Part shown: positions 6,886 through 14,043 of the stretch, piece by piece | Layout of the letters: each line of letters opens with the position of its first letter | Numbering within the stretch: position 1 is the stretch's first letter | Source of the DNA: Gemmatimonadota bacterium | Lineage (GTDB): Bacteria; Gemmatimonadota; Gemmatimonadetes; Gemmatimonadales; GWC2-71-9 | Direction: 5' to 3' | DNA length: 14,043 bases | NCBI GenBank assembly: GCA_003220855.1 | Contig: QHTP01000185.1 | Coordinates: 1 to 14,043 of the forward strand | Made by a program: the position numbers and the translations under genes | Notes under the pieces: model-generated | Told to the model about the DNA's origin: nothing | Database searches by the model: none | The model's input: only the letters and a program-made list of their open reading frames with translations

Positions 6886-8007
6886 GTGCTCTATCACTTG
6901 CTCGCGCCGCTCGCGAAGCAGCACATCCTGTTCAATCTGTTCAACTACCTCACGTTTCGCGCGGCCGGCGCCACCGTCACCGCGCTGCTGCTCGCGTTCC
7001 TGGGTGGGCCCGCCATTATCCGGCGGCTGCGCGAGCGCAATGTGGGGCAGGTGATCCGCGCCGAGGGGCCGGCGAGCCACCAAACGAAGCGGGGCACCCC
7101 GACCATGGGGGGCCTGATCATCCTGCTGGCGACGGTCGTGCCGACGCTGCTGTGGGCGCGGCTCGACAGTCGCTACGTCGTCGTGGCCGTCGCGGCGATG
7201 CTGTGGGCGGGGGCCATCGGGTTCGTCGACGACTACTTGAAGATCGTGCGCGGCAAGTCTCAGGGGTTGGTGGCGCGGTGGAAGCTCGTGGGCCAGGTCA
7301 CGTTCGGCGTTGCGCTGGCCGTGGCGCTGCTGCGGTGGCCGCTGGTCCCGGACCTGCCCCCCGCCTCCACCCAGCTGCCGGTGTTCAAGTACATCCTGCT
7401 GGTCTTACCGCCGCCGCTGTACGTGCTGTTCGTCACGGTCGTCGTGACCGGCAGCACGAACGCCGTGAACCTCACCGACGGGTTGGACGGTCTCGCCGCC
7501 GGCCTGACGGCCATTGTCGCGGGCACGTTCGCCGTGTTCGCGTACGTGTTCGGCCGCATCGACTGGACGCGCTACCTGCTCGTGTATTTCCTGCCCGGAT
7601 CCCAGGAACTGACGATCTTCTGCGGCGCGCTGGCGGGTGCGGCGCTCGGCTTCCTGTGGTTCAACGCGCATCCGGCGCAGGTGTTCATGGGCGATACCGG
7701 CGCGCTCGCGATCGGCGGCGCGCTCGGCACCGTGGCGATCATGCTCAAGGCGGAGTTTCTCCTGCTGGTCGCGGGCGGCGTGTTCGTGGCGGAGGCGGTG
7801 TCGGTGCTGCTACAGACCGGGGTGTACCGCTGGAACAAAAGGCGTCGCGGCAAGGAATACGCGGATGCGCATCGCGTGTTTCGCATGGCGCCGCTGCATC
7901 ACCACTTCGAGAAGCTCGGGTGGGCGGAGCCACAGGTCGTGATGCGGTTCTACATCCTGGGGGTCATGTGCGCGGCGATCGCCCTCGCGACGCTGAAGGT
8001 GCGATGA
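6886..8007 (+). CDS. mraY: Phospho-N-acetylmuramoyl-pentapeptide-transferase MraY
   Basis: MraY transfers phospho-MurNAc-pentapeptide from the UDP precursor to undecaprenyl phosphate, making lipid I at the cytoplasmic membrane. The 373-residue product is a polytopic membrane protein with about ten hydrophobic segments. Signature motifs are PTMGGL near residue 67, the Mg-binding pair D115-D116 in GFVDDYLK, NLTDGLDGLAAG starting at N195, FMGDTGALAIGG with D270, and PLHHHFEKLGW around residues 336-346. The GTG start at 6886 is supported by a GAAGGA sequence at 6873-6878, 7 nt upstream, and lies 20 bp after murF. The TGA stop overlaps the murD ATG in ATGA. Length and motifs are normal. Confidence 0.97.
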   Translation: MLYHLLAPLAKQHILFNLFNYLTFRAAGATVTALLLAFLGGPAIIRRLRERNVGQVIRAEGPASHQTKRGTPTMGGLIILLATVVPTLLWARLDSRYVVVAVAAMLWAGAIGFVDDYLKIVRGKSQGLVARWKLVGQVTFGVALAVALLRWPLVPDLPPASTQLPVFKYILLVLPPPLYVLFVTVVVTGSTNAVNLTDGLDGLAAGLTAIVAGTFAVFAYVFGRIDWTRYLLVYFLPGSQELTIFCGALAGAALGFLWFNAHPAQVFMGDTGALAIGGALGTVAIMLKAEFLLLVAGGVFVAEAVSVLLQTGVYRWNKRRRGKEYADAHRVFRMAPLHHHFEKLGWAEPQVVMRFYILGVMCAAIALATLKVR

Positions 8008-9047
8008 TTCCGGAGCCGTGGCGGCACGGCGTCGTCGCGGTGGTGGGTCTGGGGAAGAGCGGCGTGGCGGCGACCGAGCTGCTGGCGCGCGCGGGCGTGC
8101 GCGTGTACGCGAGCGACGCGTCCGATCACCCCTACGGCGGCGACGCGCTCGCCAGCCTGGGCACGCTGGCCGGCGTGAGCGTCGACGTGGGGCGACACGA
8201 CCTGGCGCGCATCCGCGCGGCCGCCGCCGTGATCGTGTCGCCGGGGGTCCCGCCCGAGGCGGCCCCGCTGGTCGCCGCTCGCGCCGCCGGCGTGCCCGTC
8301 CTGTCCGAAGTCGACCTCGGCTTCCGGGCGCTCGCCGCCGCGGGCATGCGCTCGATCGCGATCACCGGAACGAACGGAAAAACCACCACGACGGCGCTGG
8401 TGGCGCATCTCCTGCGCGCGGCGGGGCTCGAGGCCGAGGCGGCGGGGAATATCGGCCGCCCGCTCGCCGACATCGCCGTTCGGGGCGACCACTATGCCTG
8501 GCTGGCGATCGAGGTCTCGTCGTTCCAGCTGCACGACAGCCCGCACTTCGCGCCCGACATCGGGATCCTCACGAACCTCGCCCCCGACCACCTGGACCGC
8601 TATCCCGCGGTCGAGGCCTATTACGCGGACAAGCGTCAGCTGTTTCGCAACGCGCGGGACGCGAACGTGTGGGTGCTGAACGGCGACGACCCCGCCGTGC
8701 TCGAGCTCGCCGCCGGTGCCAAAGGGCGCCGGCTGCTGTTCTCCCTCGCGCGCCCCGCCGATGGCTGGTACGACCGCGCGGAGCGGCGGCTGCGCCTCGG
8801 CGGGGCCAGCCCGGCGCTCCTGGCGCGCGGCTGCGCTCGTTTCGGGCCCTGCCGCACCGCCTGGAGCCGGTCCGCGAGGTGGGCGGGGTCCTCTGGATCA
8901 ACGACTCGAAGGCCACGAATATCGCGTCCACCGTCGTCGCCGTGGAGGCGATGGATCGGCGGTTCGTGCTGTTGCTCGGCGGCCGCCACAAGGGCGAGCC
9001 GTACACCAGGCTCGGGCCGCTGCTCAAGGAGCGGTGCCGCCTCGTGA
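8004..9047 (+). CDS. murD: UDP-MurNAc-L-alanine--D-glutamate ligase MurD, with internal deletion and frameshift
   Basis: MurD adds D-glutamate to UDP-MurNAc-L-Ala with ATP. The first two domains are normal: VVGLGKSG at the N-terminus, VSPGVPPEAA, the P-loop ITGTNGKTTTT with Lys126, EVSSFQLHDS, LTNLAPDHLDRY and VLNGDDPAV. The frame is correct to about base 8830, near residues LGGASPALLA. Beyond this it yields S/R-rich nonsense and stops at 9047, while the proper domain 3 continues in another frame from 8831. Between the two the family normally has about 30-40 more residues, including the HN-x-x-NA motif, and these are absent. The start ATG overlaps the mraY stop, with GAAGG 4 nt upstream. As written the ligase would lack its third domain and be inactive. 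Confidence 0.88.
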   Translation: MIPEPWRHGVVAVVGLGKSGVAATELLARAGVRVYASDASDHPYGGDALASLGTLAGVSVDVGRHDLARIRAAAAVIVSPGVPPEAAPLVAARAAGVPVLSEVDLGFRALAAAGMRSIAITGTNGKTTTTALVAHLLRAAGLEAEAAGNIGRPLADIAVRGDHYAWLAIEVSSFQLHDSPHFAPDIGILTNLAPDHLDRYPAVEAYYADKRQLFRNARDANVWVLNGDDPAVLELAAGAKGRRLLFSLARPADGWYDRAERRLRLGGASPALLARGCARFGPCRTAWSRSARWAGSSGSTTRRPRISRPPSSPWRRWIGGSCCCSAAATRASRTPGSGRCSRSGAAS

Positions 9048-9265
9048 TCGCCTACGGGGAGTCCGGTCCGCTGGTGGAGCGGGACCTCGGCGGTCAGGTG
9101 CCCCTCGAGCGGGGCACCACGTTCGACGATGTGGTGGCACGGGCCCGCCGGGCGGCGCGCCCGGGCGACGCCGTACTCCTGTCGCCCGCCTGCTCGAGCT
9201 ACGACATGTTCAAGAATTACGAGGAGCGCGGGGGCACGTTCCGCCGATTGGTCGAGGCGATGTGA
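8831..9265 (+). pseudogene. murD: Out-of-frame C-terminal domain of MurD
   Basis: This segment encodes the rest of MurD in a frame different from the body: LRSFRALPHRLEPVREVGG, then the highly conserved NDSKATN at 8900-8920, LLLGGRHKGEPY, and the C-terminal LLSPACSSYDMFKNYEERG before TGA at 9263-9265. These are classic domain-3 motifs. The first matched residues (LRSFRALPHRLE) follow directly on a GGCGCGCGG sequence at the break. No plausible start codon with a ribosome-binding sequence marks this as a separate gene. The piece ends by overlapping the ftsW GTG (GTGA), which shows that this is the natural murD 3' end. Confidence 0.85.
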
Positions 9266-10377
9266 GGGACTTGCGTTGGGAGACCCGGCTCCTGGCCCTC
9301 GTCGCGGCGATCCTCGTCGTGTTCGGGCTCACCGCCGTGTACGGCGCCTCGAGCCTGCTCACGATCTCGGGCGGGCAGGTGGGATCGAGCTTCGCGCTGA
9401 AGCAAGCGCTCGGTGCGGCCGTGGGAGGGATCGTCGCCGCGCTGCTGGCCCGCTCGGACTATCGCAAGTGGCAGCGGTGGGCGTGGCCGGTGCTCGCGCT
9501 GGCGGGCGTGCTGCTGCTCATTCCCCTGCTCCCCTTTACGCACGGTATCGCCCCCAGCATCAACGGCGCGCGCCGCTGGGTGAACCTCGGCTTCGTGACG
9601 GTGCAGCCATCGGAGCTGGCCAAGTTCGCGGTGGTGGTCTGGACCGCCATGCTCGCCGCGAAGAAGGGCGAGCGCATCCGCACGTTCAAGTACGGTCTGC
9701 TGCCTTTCATCGTCGTGCTGGCGCCCCTATTGGCGCTGGTTTTTTTCGAGCCCAACCTCTCGATGGCGCTGCTCGTCGCGCTGCTCGCGGGGGTCGTCCT
9801 GTTCACGGCGGGCGCCCGCATCGGTCACTTCCTCGCGCTCGCGGTGGTGGCGACGCCGCTCCTGTTCGGCGCCGTCGCGAGCGCGCAATACCGTGTGGCC
9901 CGGGTGATCACGTTTCTCAACCCCGGGAGCGCGCCTTCCGAAGCGACCTGGCAGGTGCACCAGTCGCTCGTGGGCATCGGGGCGGGACGTCTGTTCGGCG
10001 TCGGCCTGGGCCAGGGCCAGCAGAAGCTCGGCTACCTGCCGTATGCCTACTCCGATTTCATCTTCTCGACCATCGGTGAAGAGTGGGGATTCCTGGGAGT
10101 GCTGGCTTTACTGGTGCTGTTCGGCACGTTCGTGTGGCTTGGGTTTCGCATCACGCGCTCGGCGCGGGACTCGTTCGGCCAGCTGCTCGCGGTGGGGCTC
10201 ACCGCCTTGATCGGAGTCACCGCGGCGCTGCACGTGGGCGTGAGCCTCGCGCTGCTGCCGGCCACCGGCATCACGCTGCCATTCATTTCCTACGGGCGGT
10301 CGAGCCTGTTCGTGGCCCTGGTGGCGACCGGAGTCCTGATCAGCATCGGGCGCGCGAGACGGAGCTTGGGGGCGTGA
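9262..10377 (+). CDS. ftsW: Septal peptidoglycan glycosyltransferase FtsW
   Basis: FtsW is a SEDS-family membrane enzyme that polymerises lipid II into glycan strands at the septum, paired with FtsI. The 371-residue product has about ten hydrophobic segments. It shows the family motifs NGARRWVNLGFVTVQPSELAK, the FFEPNLSMA position of the usual QPDLGT, HQSLVGIGAGRLFGVGLGQG, LPYAYSDFIFSTIGEEWG and LPFISYGRSSL. Asp265 in SDFIF corresponds to the catalytic aspartate of SEDS proteins (HTDFIFA in E. coli FtsW). Departures include PEAHTDF to PYAYSDF and SYGGSS to SYGRSS. RodA is a close relative, but position between murD and murG favours FtsW. The GTG at 9262 overlaps the murD stop by 4 bp. Confidence 0.93.
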   Translation: MRDLRWETRLLALVAAILVVFGLTAVYGASSLLTISGGQVGSSFALKQALGAAVGGIVAALLARSDYRKWQRWAWPVLALAGVLLLIPLLPFTHGIAPSINGARRWVNLGFVTVQPSELAKFAVVVWTAMLAAKKGERIRTFKYGLLPFIVVLAPLLALVFFEPNLSMALLVALLAGVVLFTAGARIGHFLALAVVATPLLFGAVASAQYRVARVITFLNPGSAPSEATWQVHQSLVGIGAGRLFGVGLGQGQQKLGYLPYAYSDFIFSTIGEEWGFLGVLALLVLFGTFVWLGFRITRSARDSFGQLLAVGLTALIGVTAALHVGVSLALLPATGITLPFISYGRSSLFVALVATGVLISIGRARRSLGA

Positions 10378-10384
10378 GAACGCG

Positions 10385-11476
10385 GTGGGATTGAGGGTGT
10401 TGCTCGCCGGAGGCGGAACGGGCGGCCATCTCATGCCCGCCCTCGCGCTCGCTCAGGCGCTGCGCGATGCGGGGCGGGATATCGAGCCCGTGCTCGTCGG
10501 CGCGGCGCGCGGGATCGAGGCGCAGGTTCTGCCACGCTATCCCTTCCGCCACCGTCTGCTTCCGATCGAGCCGATCTACCGGCGTACCTGGTGGAAGAAC
10601 TTGCGCTGGATGCTCATCGCCGGCCGGGTGTGGCGCGCCGTGGGCCGGGTGCTCGACGAAGAGCGCCCCGCGATCGTCATCGGCACGGGAGGTTACGCCG
10701 CCGGCCCGGTGGTGTGGCGCGCGCAGCGCGCCGGCCTGCCTACCGTGCTCGTCGAGGAGAACGCGTTCCCGGGGCTGACGACGCGCTGGCTTGCCCGGCG
10801 CGCGCGTCAGATCCACCTGGGGTTCCCTGAAGCTCGCGCGCGCCTCACGATCGGCGCCGCGACCAACGTCTTCGCGCTCGGCAATCCGGTGCGTCCGCCT
10901 GAACCCGGCGCGCGCGCGACGGCCCTCGCCGAGCTGGGACTTGCCGCGGAGCGTCCGACCCTGCTGGTGTTCGGGGGCAGCCAGGGCGCCCGGGCCATCA
11001 ACTACGCGGTGGCTGGCGCGCTCGAGCGTCGCCTGTTGGACGCCGTGAACGTCCTCTGGGGCACGGGGATGGAGCACGCGAACGCGCTCGCCCGCTACGC
11101 GGCGCCGGGCCGCGTGGTGATCCGGGGATTTTTCGATCCCATGACCACCCCGTACCGCGCTGCGGACGTCGTCGTGGCGCGCGCGGGTGCGATGACTGTT
11201 GCCGAGCTGTGCGCGTGGGGCAAGCCGAGCATCCTCATCCCGCTCCCGAGCGCGGCGGCCGACCACCAGGCCCACAACGCGCGCGCGCTGGCGGAGGCGG
11301 GAGCGGCGATCCACCTTCCCGAGCGGGACCTCACCGCGTACTCACTCGCCAACCAGGTCGGCCGACTGCTCGGGGATCGTACCCGGTTGGACTCCATCGC
11401 CGCTCGGGCGCGGGCCCGGGGGAACCCGAACGCCGCCCGGGAGATCGTGTCGAAGATCTTGACAGTAGTGGGGTAA
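10385..11476 (+). CDS. murG: UDP-GlcNAc--lipid I GlcNAc transferase MurG
   Basis: MurG is a GT28-family glycosyltransferase on the inner face of the membrane that adds GlcNAc to lipid I to form lipid II. The product is 363 residues, a normal length. It shows the glycine-rich loop GGGTGGH at residues 9-15, IGTGGYAAGPV, VEENAFPGLTTRWL, NPVRPP, the second glycine-rich loop VFGGSQGARAIN, and the UDP-GlcNAc-binding part GFFDPMTTPYRAADVVVARAGAMTVAEL, then PSAAADHQAHNA. It begins with GTG at 10385, 7 bp after the ftsW stop, with only a weak GAGAA sequence upstream. No better start is in frame. It ends at TAA 11474-11476, just before the AT-rich murC leader. Confidence 0.96.
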   Translation: MGLRVLLAGGGTGGHLMPALALAQALRDAGRDIEPVLVGAARGIEAQVLPRYPFRHRLLPIEPIYRRTWWKNLRWMLIAGRVWRAVGRVLDEERPAIVIGTGGYAAGPVVWRAQRAGLPTVLVEENAFPGLTTRWLARRARQIHLGFPEARARLTIGAATNVFALGNPVRPPEPGARATALAELGLAAERPTLLVFGGSQGARAINYAVAGALERRLLDAVNVLWGTGMEHANALARYAAPGRVVIRGFFDPMTTPYRAADVVVARAGAMTVAELCAWGKPSILIPLPSAAADHQAHNARALAEAGAAIHLPERDLTAYSLANQVGRLLGDRTRLDSIAARARARGNPNAAREIVSKILTVVG

Positions 11477-11491
11477 TATCGCCATGCTCTC

Positions 11492-11520
11492 TTTCGCAAG
11501 TTTCGTAGATTCGCTATATT
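11492..11520 (+). promoter_or_regulatory. Candidate promoter for murC, probably giving a near-leaderless mRNA
   Basis: TATATT at 11515-11520 is a good -10 box in an AT-rich stretch. Weak -35 matches lie at TTTCGC 11492-11497 (17-bp spacing) or TTCGCA 11493-11498 (16 bp). Transcription would start at about 11527, roughly 6 nt before the murC ATG. The sequence just before the ATG is AGCCCCCCACTA, with no purine-rich ribosome-binding sequence. The same CTATATT string occurs in the tRNA-Asp promoter (724-730), which supports it as a real -10 element. Confidence 0.5.
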
Positions 11521-11532
11521 AGCCCCCCACTA

Positions 11533-12912
11533 ATGAACTTGTTTGCGACGGTGGATCCCCGCCCGGTCCACTTCATGGGGATCGCCGGAGCGGGCATGAG
11601 CGGCCTGGCACTCCTCGCCAGACAGCAAGGCGTCTCGATAACCGGCTGTGATAACGACCCATCAGGCGCCGCCGATTTGGCAGCCCTGGGGGTGGAAATA
11701 TGGCGGGGACACGATGCGGGGCATGTGGTGGGAGCCCGGGCGCTCGTGGTCACCGCAGCAGTGCCGGGAGACCACCCGGAGCTGGAGCGAGCACGCGCCC
11801 TAGGGGTCCCGGTAGTACGGCGGGCTGACGCCCTCAGCCAGGCCGTCGCCGGCGGAACGGTGGTCGCCGTGGCGGGGACGCACGGCAAGACGACCACCAC
11901 GGTGATGGTCACGGAGGCGTTGGCGGCCGCCGGGCGGGATCCTACGGGACTCGCCGGCGGCCGTGTCGCTCGGTGGGGGGGCAACGCCCGAGTGGGCGGT
12001 CGGGAGCTGTACGTGGTGGAGGCCGACGAGTTCGACCGCGCGTTCCTGTCGCTCGTGCCGACGGTGGCGGTGGTGAACAACGTCGAGGCCGACCATCTCG
12101 AGTGCTACGGCGGGCGCTTGGCGGCGCTGGAAGATGCGTTCGCCGAGTTCGCCGGGCGGGCGCGGCGGGCGATCGTGGGAGCGGATGACCCGGGCGCGGC
12201 GCGTGTGGCCGCGCGGCTCGCGGTGCCGGTCTGGCGCGTGGGGTTGGGCGCGGGCGTGGACGTACGGATCGCCGACCCTGCGCTGAGCGAGCGCGGCTCG
12301 ACCGCGCGGATCGAGTTGCCCGGGGGTCGCGCGCTCGCGCTGCGACTGCAGGTGCCGGGGCTCCACAACCTGCGCAACGCGGCGGCGGCGCTGGCGGTGG
12401 TGCACGAGCTGGGCGCCGATCTCGGTCGCGCGCTCGCCGCGCTGGCGGAATTCAGCGGGGTGGGTCGCCGGTTCGAGCGGGTGGGTGAGGCGCGCGGCGT
12501 GACTGTCGTGGACGATTATGCGCACCACCCGACGGAAGTGGAGGCGACGCTCGCCGCGGCGCGGCAGGCGTTCCCGCGACGCCGCGTGGTGGCGGTGTTC
12601 CAGCCGCACCTGTTTTCGCGCACGGCGCTGCACGGCGAGGCGCTGGGCCGGGCGCTCGCGGCGGCGGACGTGGTGGTGGTGGCCCCGATCTACGCGGCGC
12701 GCGAGGCGCCGCTCGCGGGCGTAAGCGCCGAGCTGGTAGCGCGCGGAGCGGCCCGCGCGGGCGCGACCACGATCGCGGTGCGCGAGCGCGCGGGATTGAC
12801 CGAGCGGGTGGTCGAGACGGTTCGGGCGGGCGACGTGGTGTTCACGCTCGGGGCGGGGGACATCACGCGCGTCGGCCCCGAATTGCTGGCGCGGTTGAGG
12901 AACGCGGCGTGA
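11533..12912 (+). CDS. murC: UDP-N-acetylmuramate--L-alanine ligase MurC
   Basis: MurC is the first amino-acid ligase of the stem peptide, joining L-alanine to UDP-MurNAc with ATP. The 459-residue product has VHFMGIAGAGMSGLALLA, TAAVPGDHPE, the P-loop VAGTHGKTTTT with Lys119, VEADEFDRAFL, NNVEADHLECYGG, GLHNLRNAAAAL, GVGRRFERVG, DDYAHHPTEVEATL at about residue 327, FQPHLFSRT and a C-terminal LGAGDITRVG. All three domains are complete and in one frame. The ATG at 11533 is the natural start by homology, yet it lacks a Shine-Dalgarno sequence and follows a -10-like box by only 12 nt. The first 100 or so codons use more A-ending codons (AGA, ATA, GTA, CTA, TCA) than the rest. The stop overlaps the ftsQ GTG. 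Confidence 0.97.
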   Translation: MNLFATVDPRPVHFMGIAGAGMSGLALLARQQGVSITGCDNDPSGAADLAALGVEIWRGHDAGHVVGARALVVTAAVPGDHPELERARALGVPVVRRADALSQAVAGGTVVAVAGTHGKTTTTVMVTEALAAAGRDPTGLAGGRVARWGGNARVGGRELYVVEADEFDRAFLSLVPTVAVVNNVEADHLECYGGRLAALEDAFAEFAGRARRAIVGADDPGAARVAARLAVPVWRVGLGAGVDVRIADPALSERGSTARIELPGGRALALRLQVPGLHNLRNAAAALAVVHELGADLGRALAALAEFSGVGRRFERVGEARGVTVVDDYAHHPTEVEATLAAARQAFPRRRVVAVFQPHLFSRTALHGEALGRALAAADVVVVAPIYAAREAPLAGVSAELVARGAARAGATTIAVRERAGLTERVVETVRAGDVVFTLGAGDITRVGPELLARLRNAA

Positions 12913-13643
12913 CGAGGGCCCTACCGCGCTGGCGGCAGCGGGCGCTGATGGGCCTCGTGGGATCGGCGGTGCTCGCGCTGCTGTGGCTCGGCGCACCGCT
13001 CGCGCTGCGGCGGCTGCCGGTGTTCCGCGTGCGGCAGGTCGAGCTGGTGGGCGTGCGCAATCTCGCCCCCGACGCGGTGATCGCGGCGCTGCGGCTCGGG
13101 CCCGGCGCGAGCGTGTTCGGCGACACGCGGCTGCTCGCGGACCGCGTGCGGGGCCTCGCCGGTGTGGCGGAGGCCCGGGTGGTGCGTCATTTGCCGGCGG
13201 CGCTGACCGTCGAGCTGCGGGAGGTGGAGCCCGCGGCCCTCACGCCGGGTCCGCGCGGGACGCGCCTGGTGGCGGTGGACGCCGCGGGCCACGCGTTGCC
13301 GTTCGATCCCGCGCGCTCCGGGCTCGATCTGCCGATCGCGGCGAGCGGCGACTCGGGGGTGGTGGGTGTGCTGGCGCTGATCCAGTCGGTGGATCCGGCG
13401 CTGTTTCAAACCATCACCGGCGCGCGCCGGGTGGCGCGCGGGGACGTGCTGCTGGAAGTCGGGTCCCGCCGCGTCCTGGTGCGGCGCGACGCCGGGCCGG
13501 AGGTGATTCGGGCCGTGGTACTGGTGGCACAGGATCTCGCGGCAAGGGGGCGTTCCTACGTGGAGCTCGATGCCCGCTTCGCGGGCCAGGTGATCGTGCG
13601 GCGCAAGGCGACCGCGGACGGGGCCGGTGAGGGAGGCGCGTGA
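12909..13643 (+). CDS. ftsQ: Cell-division protein FtsQ (POTRA domain)
   Basis: FtsQ is a bitopic membrane protein that links early and late divisome parts and binds FtsL-FtsB. The 244-residue product has a basic cytoplasmic N-terminus, a membrane segment at about residues 12-33, a POTRA domain at about 36-105 (FRVRQVELVGVRNL through LTVELREVEP) and a C-terminal beta domain ending YVELDARFAGQVIVRRK, typical of FtsQ. The GTG at 12909 overlaps the murC stop (GTGA), with GAGGAA at 12897-12902 6 nt upstream. Membrane insertion and the periplasmic bulk follow from the topology. murB and ddl, often found between murC and ftsQ elsewhere, are absent here. Confidence 0.9.
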   Translation: MTRALPRWRQRALMGLVGSAVLALLWLGAPLALRRLPVFRVRQVELVGVRNLAPDAVIAALRLGPGASVFGDTRLLADRVRGLAGVAEARVVRHLPAALTVELREVEPAALTPGPRGTRLVAVDAAGHALPFDPARSGLDLPIAASGDSGVVGVLALIQSVDPALFQTITGARRVARGDVLLEVGSRRVLVRRDAGPEVIRAVVLVAQDLAARGRSYVELDARFAGQVIVRRKATADGAGEGGA

Positions 13644-14043
13644 GCCGGGATCGGCAGGTCGTGGCCGGGCTCGATCTCGGCAGCACCAAGACGTGCGCCG
13701 TGATCGCCGAGGTGGTGGGGGACGTCCCGCGCCAGCCGCTCGCCAAGGTGCTGGGGGTGGGGCTCGCGAAGAACGCGGGCGTGCGCCGCGGTATGGTGCG
13801 CGATATCGACGAGACGAGCCGGTCCATCGTCGCCGCCATGCGCGATGCCGAGCGGATGGCGGGTGTGAAGGTGAGCGCGGTGACCTGCGGCATCGCGGGG
13901 GAGCACGTCTCGGCGCGCGTCTCGCCCGGCGTGGTGGCGGTGTCGGGCGACGAGGTCACGGCGGAAGACGTGGCGCGCGTGAACGAGGTGGCGCGCGCCG
14001 TTTCGCTGGGCCGGGACCACGAGCTGCTGCACGACATCCCGCA
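13640..14043 (+). CDS. ftsA: Cell-division protein FtsA, 3' end beyond the window
   Basis: FtsA is an actin-like ATPase that tethers FtsZ to the membrane and recruits later divisome proteins. Only the first 134 codons are present. They begin SRDRQVVAGLDLGSTKTCAVIAEV, containing the phosphate-1 loop of the actin fold (GLDLGSTKT), then VRRGMVRDIDETSRSIVAAM, AGVKVSAVTCGIAGEHV and GDEVTAEDVARVNEVAR, which match the start of the FtsA-specific SHS2 (1C) domain. The GTG at 13640 overlaps the ftsQ stop in GTGA, and a GGGAGG at 13631-13636 gives a good ribosome-binding site. ftsZ would be expected downstream but lies outside. Confidence 0.95.
   Translation, partial: MSRDRQVVAGLDLGSTKTCAVIAEVVGDVPRQPLAKVLGVGLAKNAGVRRGMVRDIDETSRSIVAAMRDAERMAGVKVSAVTCGIAGEHVSARVSPGVVAVSGDEVTAEDVARVNEVARAVSLGRDHELLHDIP

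Noticed and set aside
11459..11488. TTGACA at 11459-11464 as the -35 box of the murC promoter
   Set aside because: It is a perfect hexamer but its correctly spaced partner is only CATGCT (18 bp), and TAATAT at 11474 is 9 bp away; the TATATT at 11515 is a better -10. It remains a possible second start.
1..14043. A novel defence, mobile or secretion system hidden in the window
   Set aside because: All long stretches are explained by known cell-wall and division genes; no transposase, integrase, att site or unknown gene cassette was found.

Overview
The window is a stretch of the division and cell-wall (dcw) cluster of a very GC-rich, peptidoglycan-making bacterium. Nearly everything is on the + strand. 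Recognisable genes in order are: the 3' end of a TPR-type gene, tRNA-Asp(GUC), rsmH, an ftsL-like gene, ftsI with one PASTA domain, murE, murF, mraY, murD, ftsW, murG, murC, ftsQ and the 5' part of ftsA. The gene order, the PASTA-bearing FtsI and the style of the proteins look most like Gemmatimonadota. That is an inference from memory of the phylum; no rRNA or other marker here settles it.

Layout. At 1-697 a partial TPR protein ends. At 698-887 a promoter, tRNA-Asp and a Rho-independent terminator form a compact unit that abuts rsmH. From 904 to 5403 rsmH, ftsL, ftsI and murE follow with overlaps (8 bp for rsmH/ftsL, ATGA for ftsI/murE) or a 2-bp gap. A 121-bp gap before murF holds two inverted arrays of a 7-bp repeat that can fold into a long hairpin. 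murF, mraY, murD, ftsW and murG then follow tightly. A 56-bp gap, AT-rich for this DNA, separates murG from murC and carries a -10-like box so close to the murC ATG that a leaderless mRNA is likely. murC, ftsQ and ftsA are joined by GTGA overlaps, and ftsA runs off the end.

How the genes work together. MurC, MurD, MurE and MurF add the stem peptide to UDP-MurNAc. MraY and MurG make lipid I and lipid II. FtsW polymerises glycan and FtsI crosslinks it at the septum. FtsL and FtsQ belong to the divisome scaffold and FtsA anchors FtsZ. RsmH methylates 16S rRNA. mraZ, murB and ddl are not found in their common positions.

No wholly new system was found. The striking points are defects and control signals. 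murE and murD each appear to have lost about 100 nt from the middle or C-terminal part together with the reading frame, removing the MurE DNPR region and the MurD HN-x-x-NA region. rsmH has no ATG, GTG or TTG at its conserved N-terminus, only an ACG behind a good Shine-Dalgarno sequence. Since these genes are normally essential, assembly or sequencing error is the leading explanation, and raw reads should decide.
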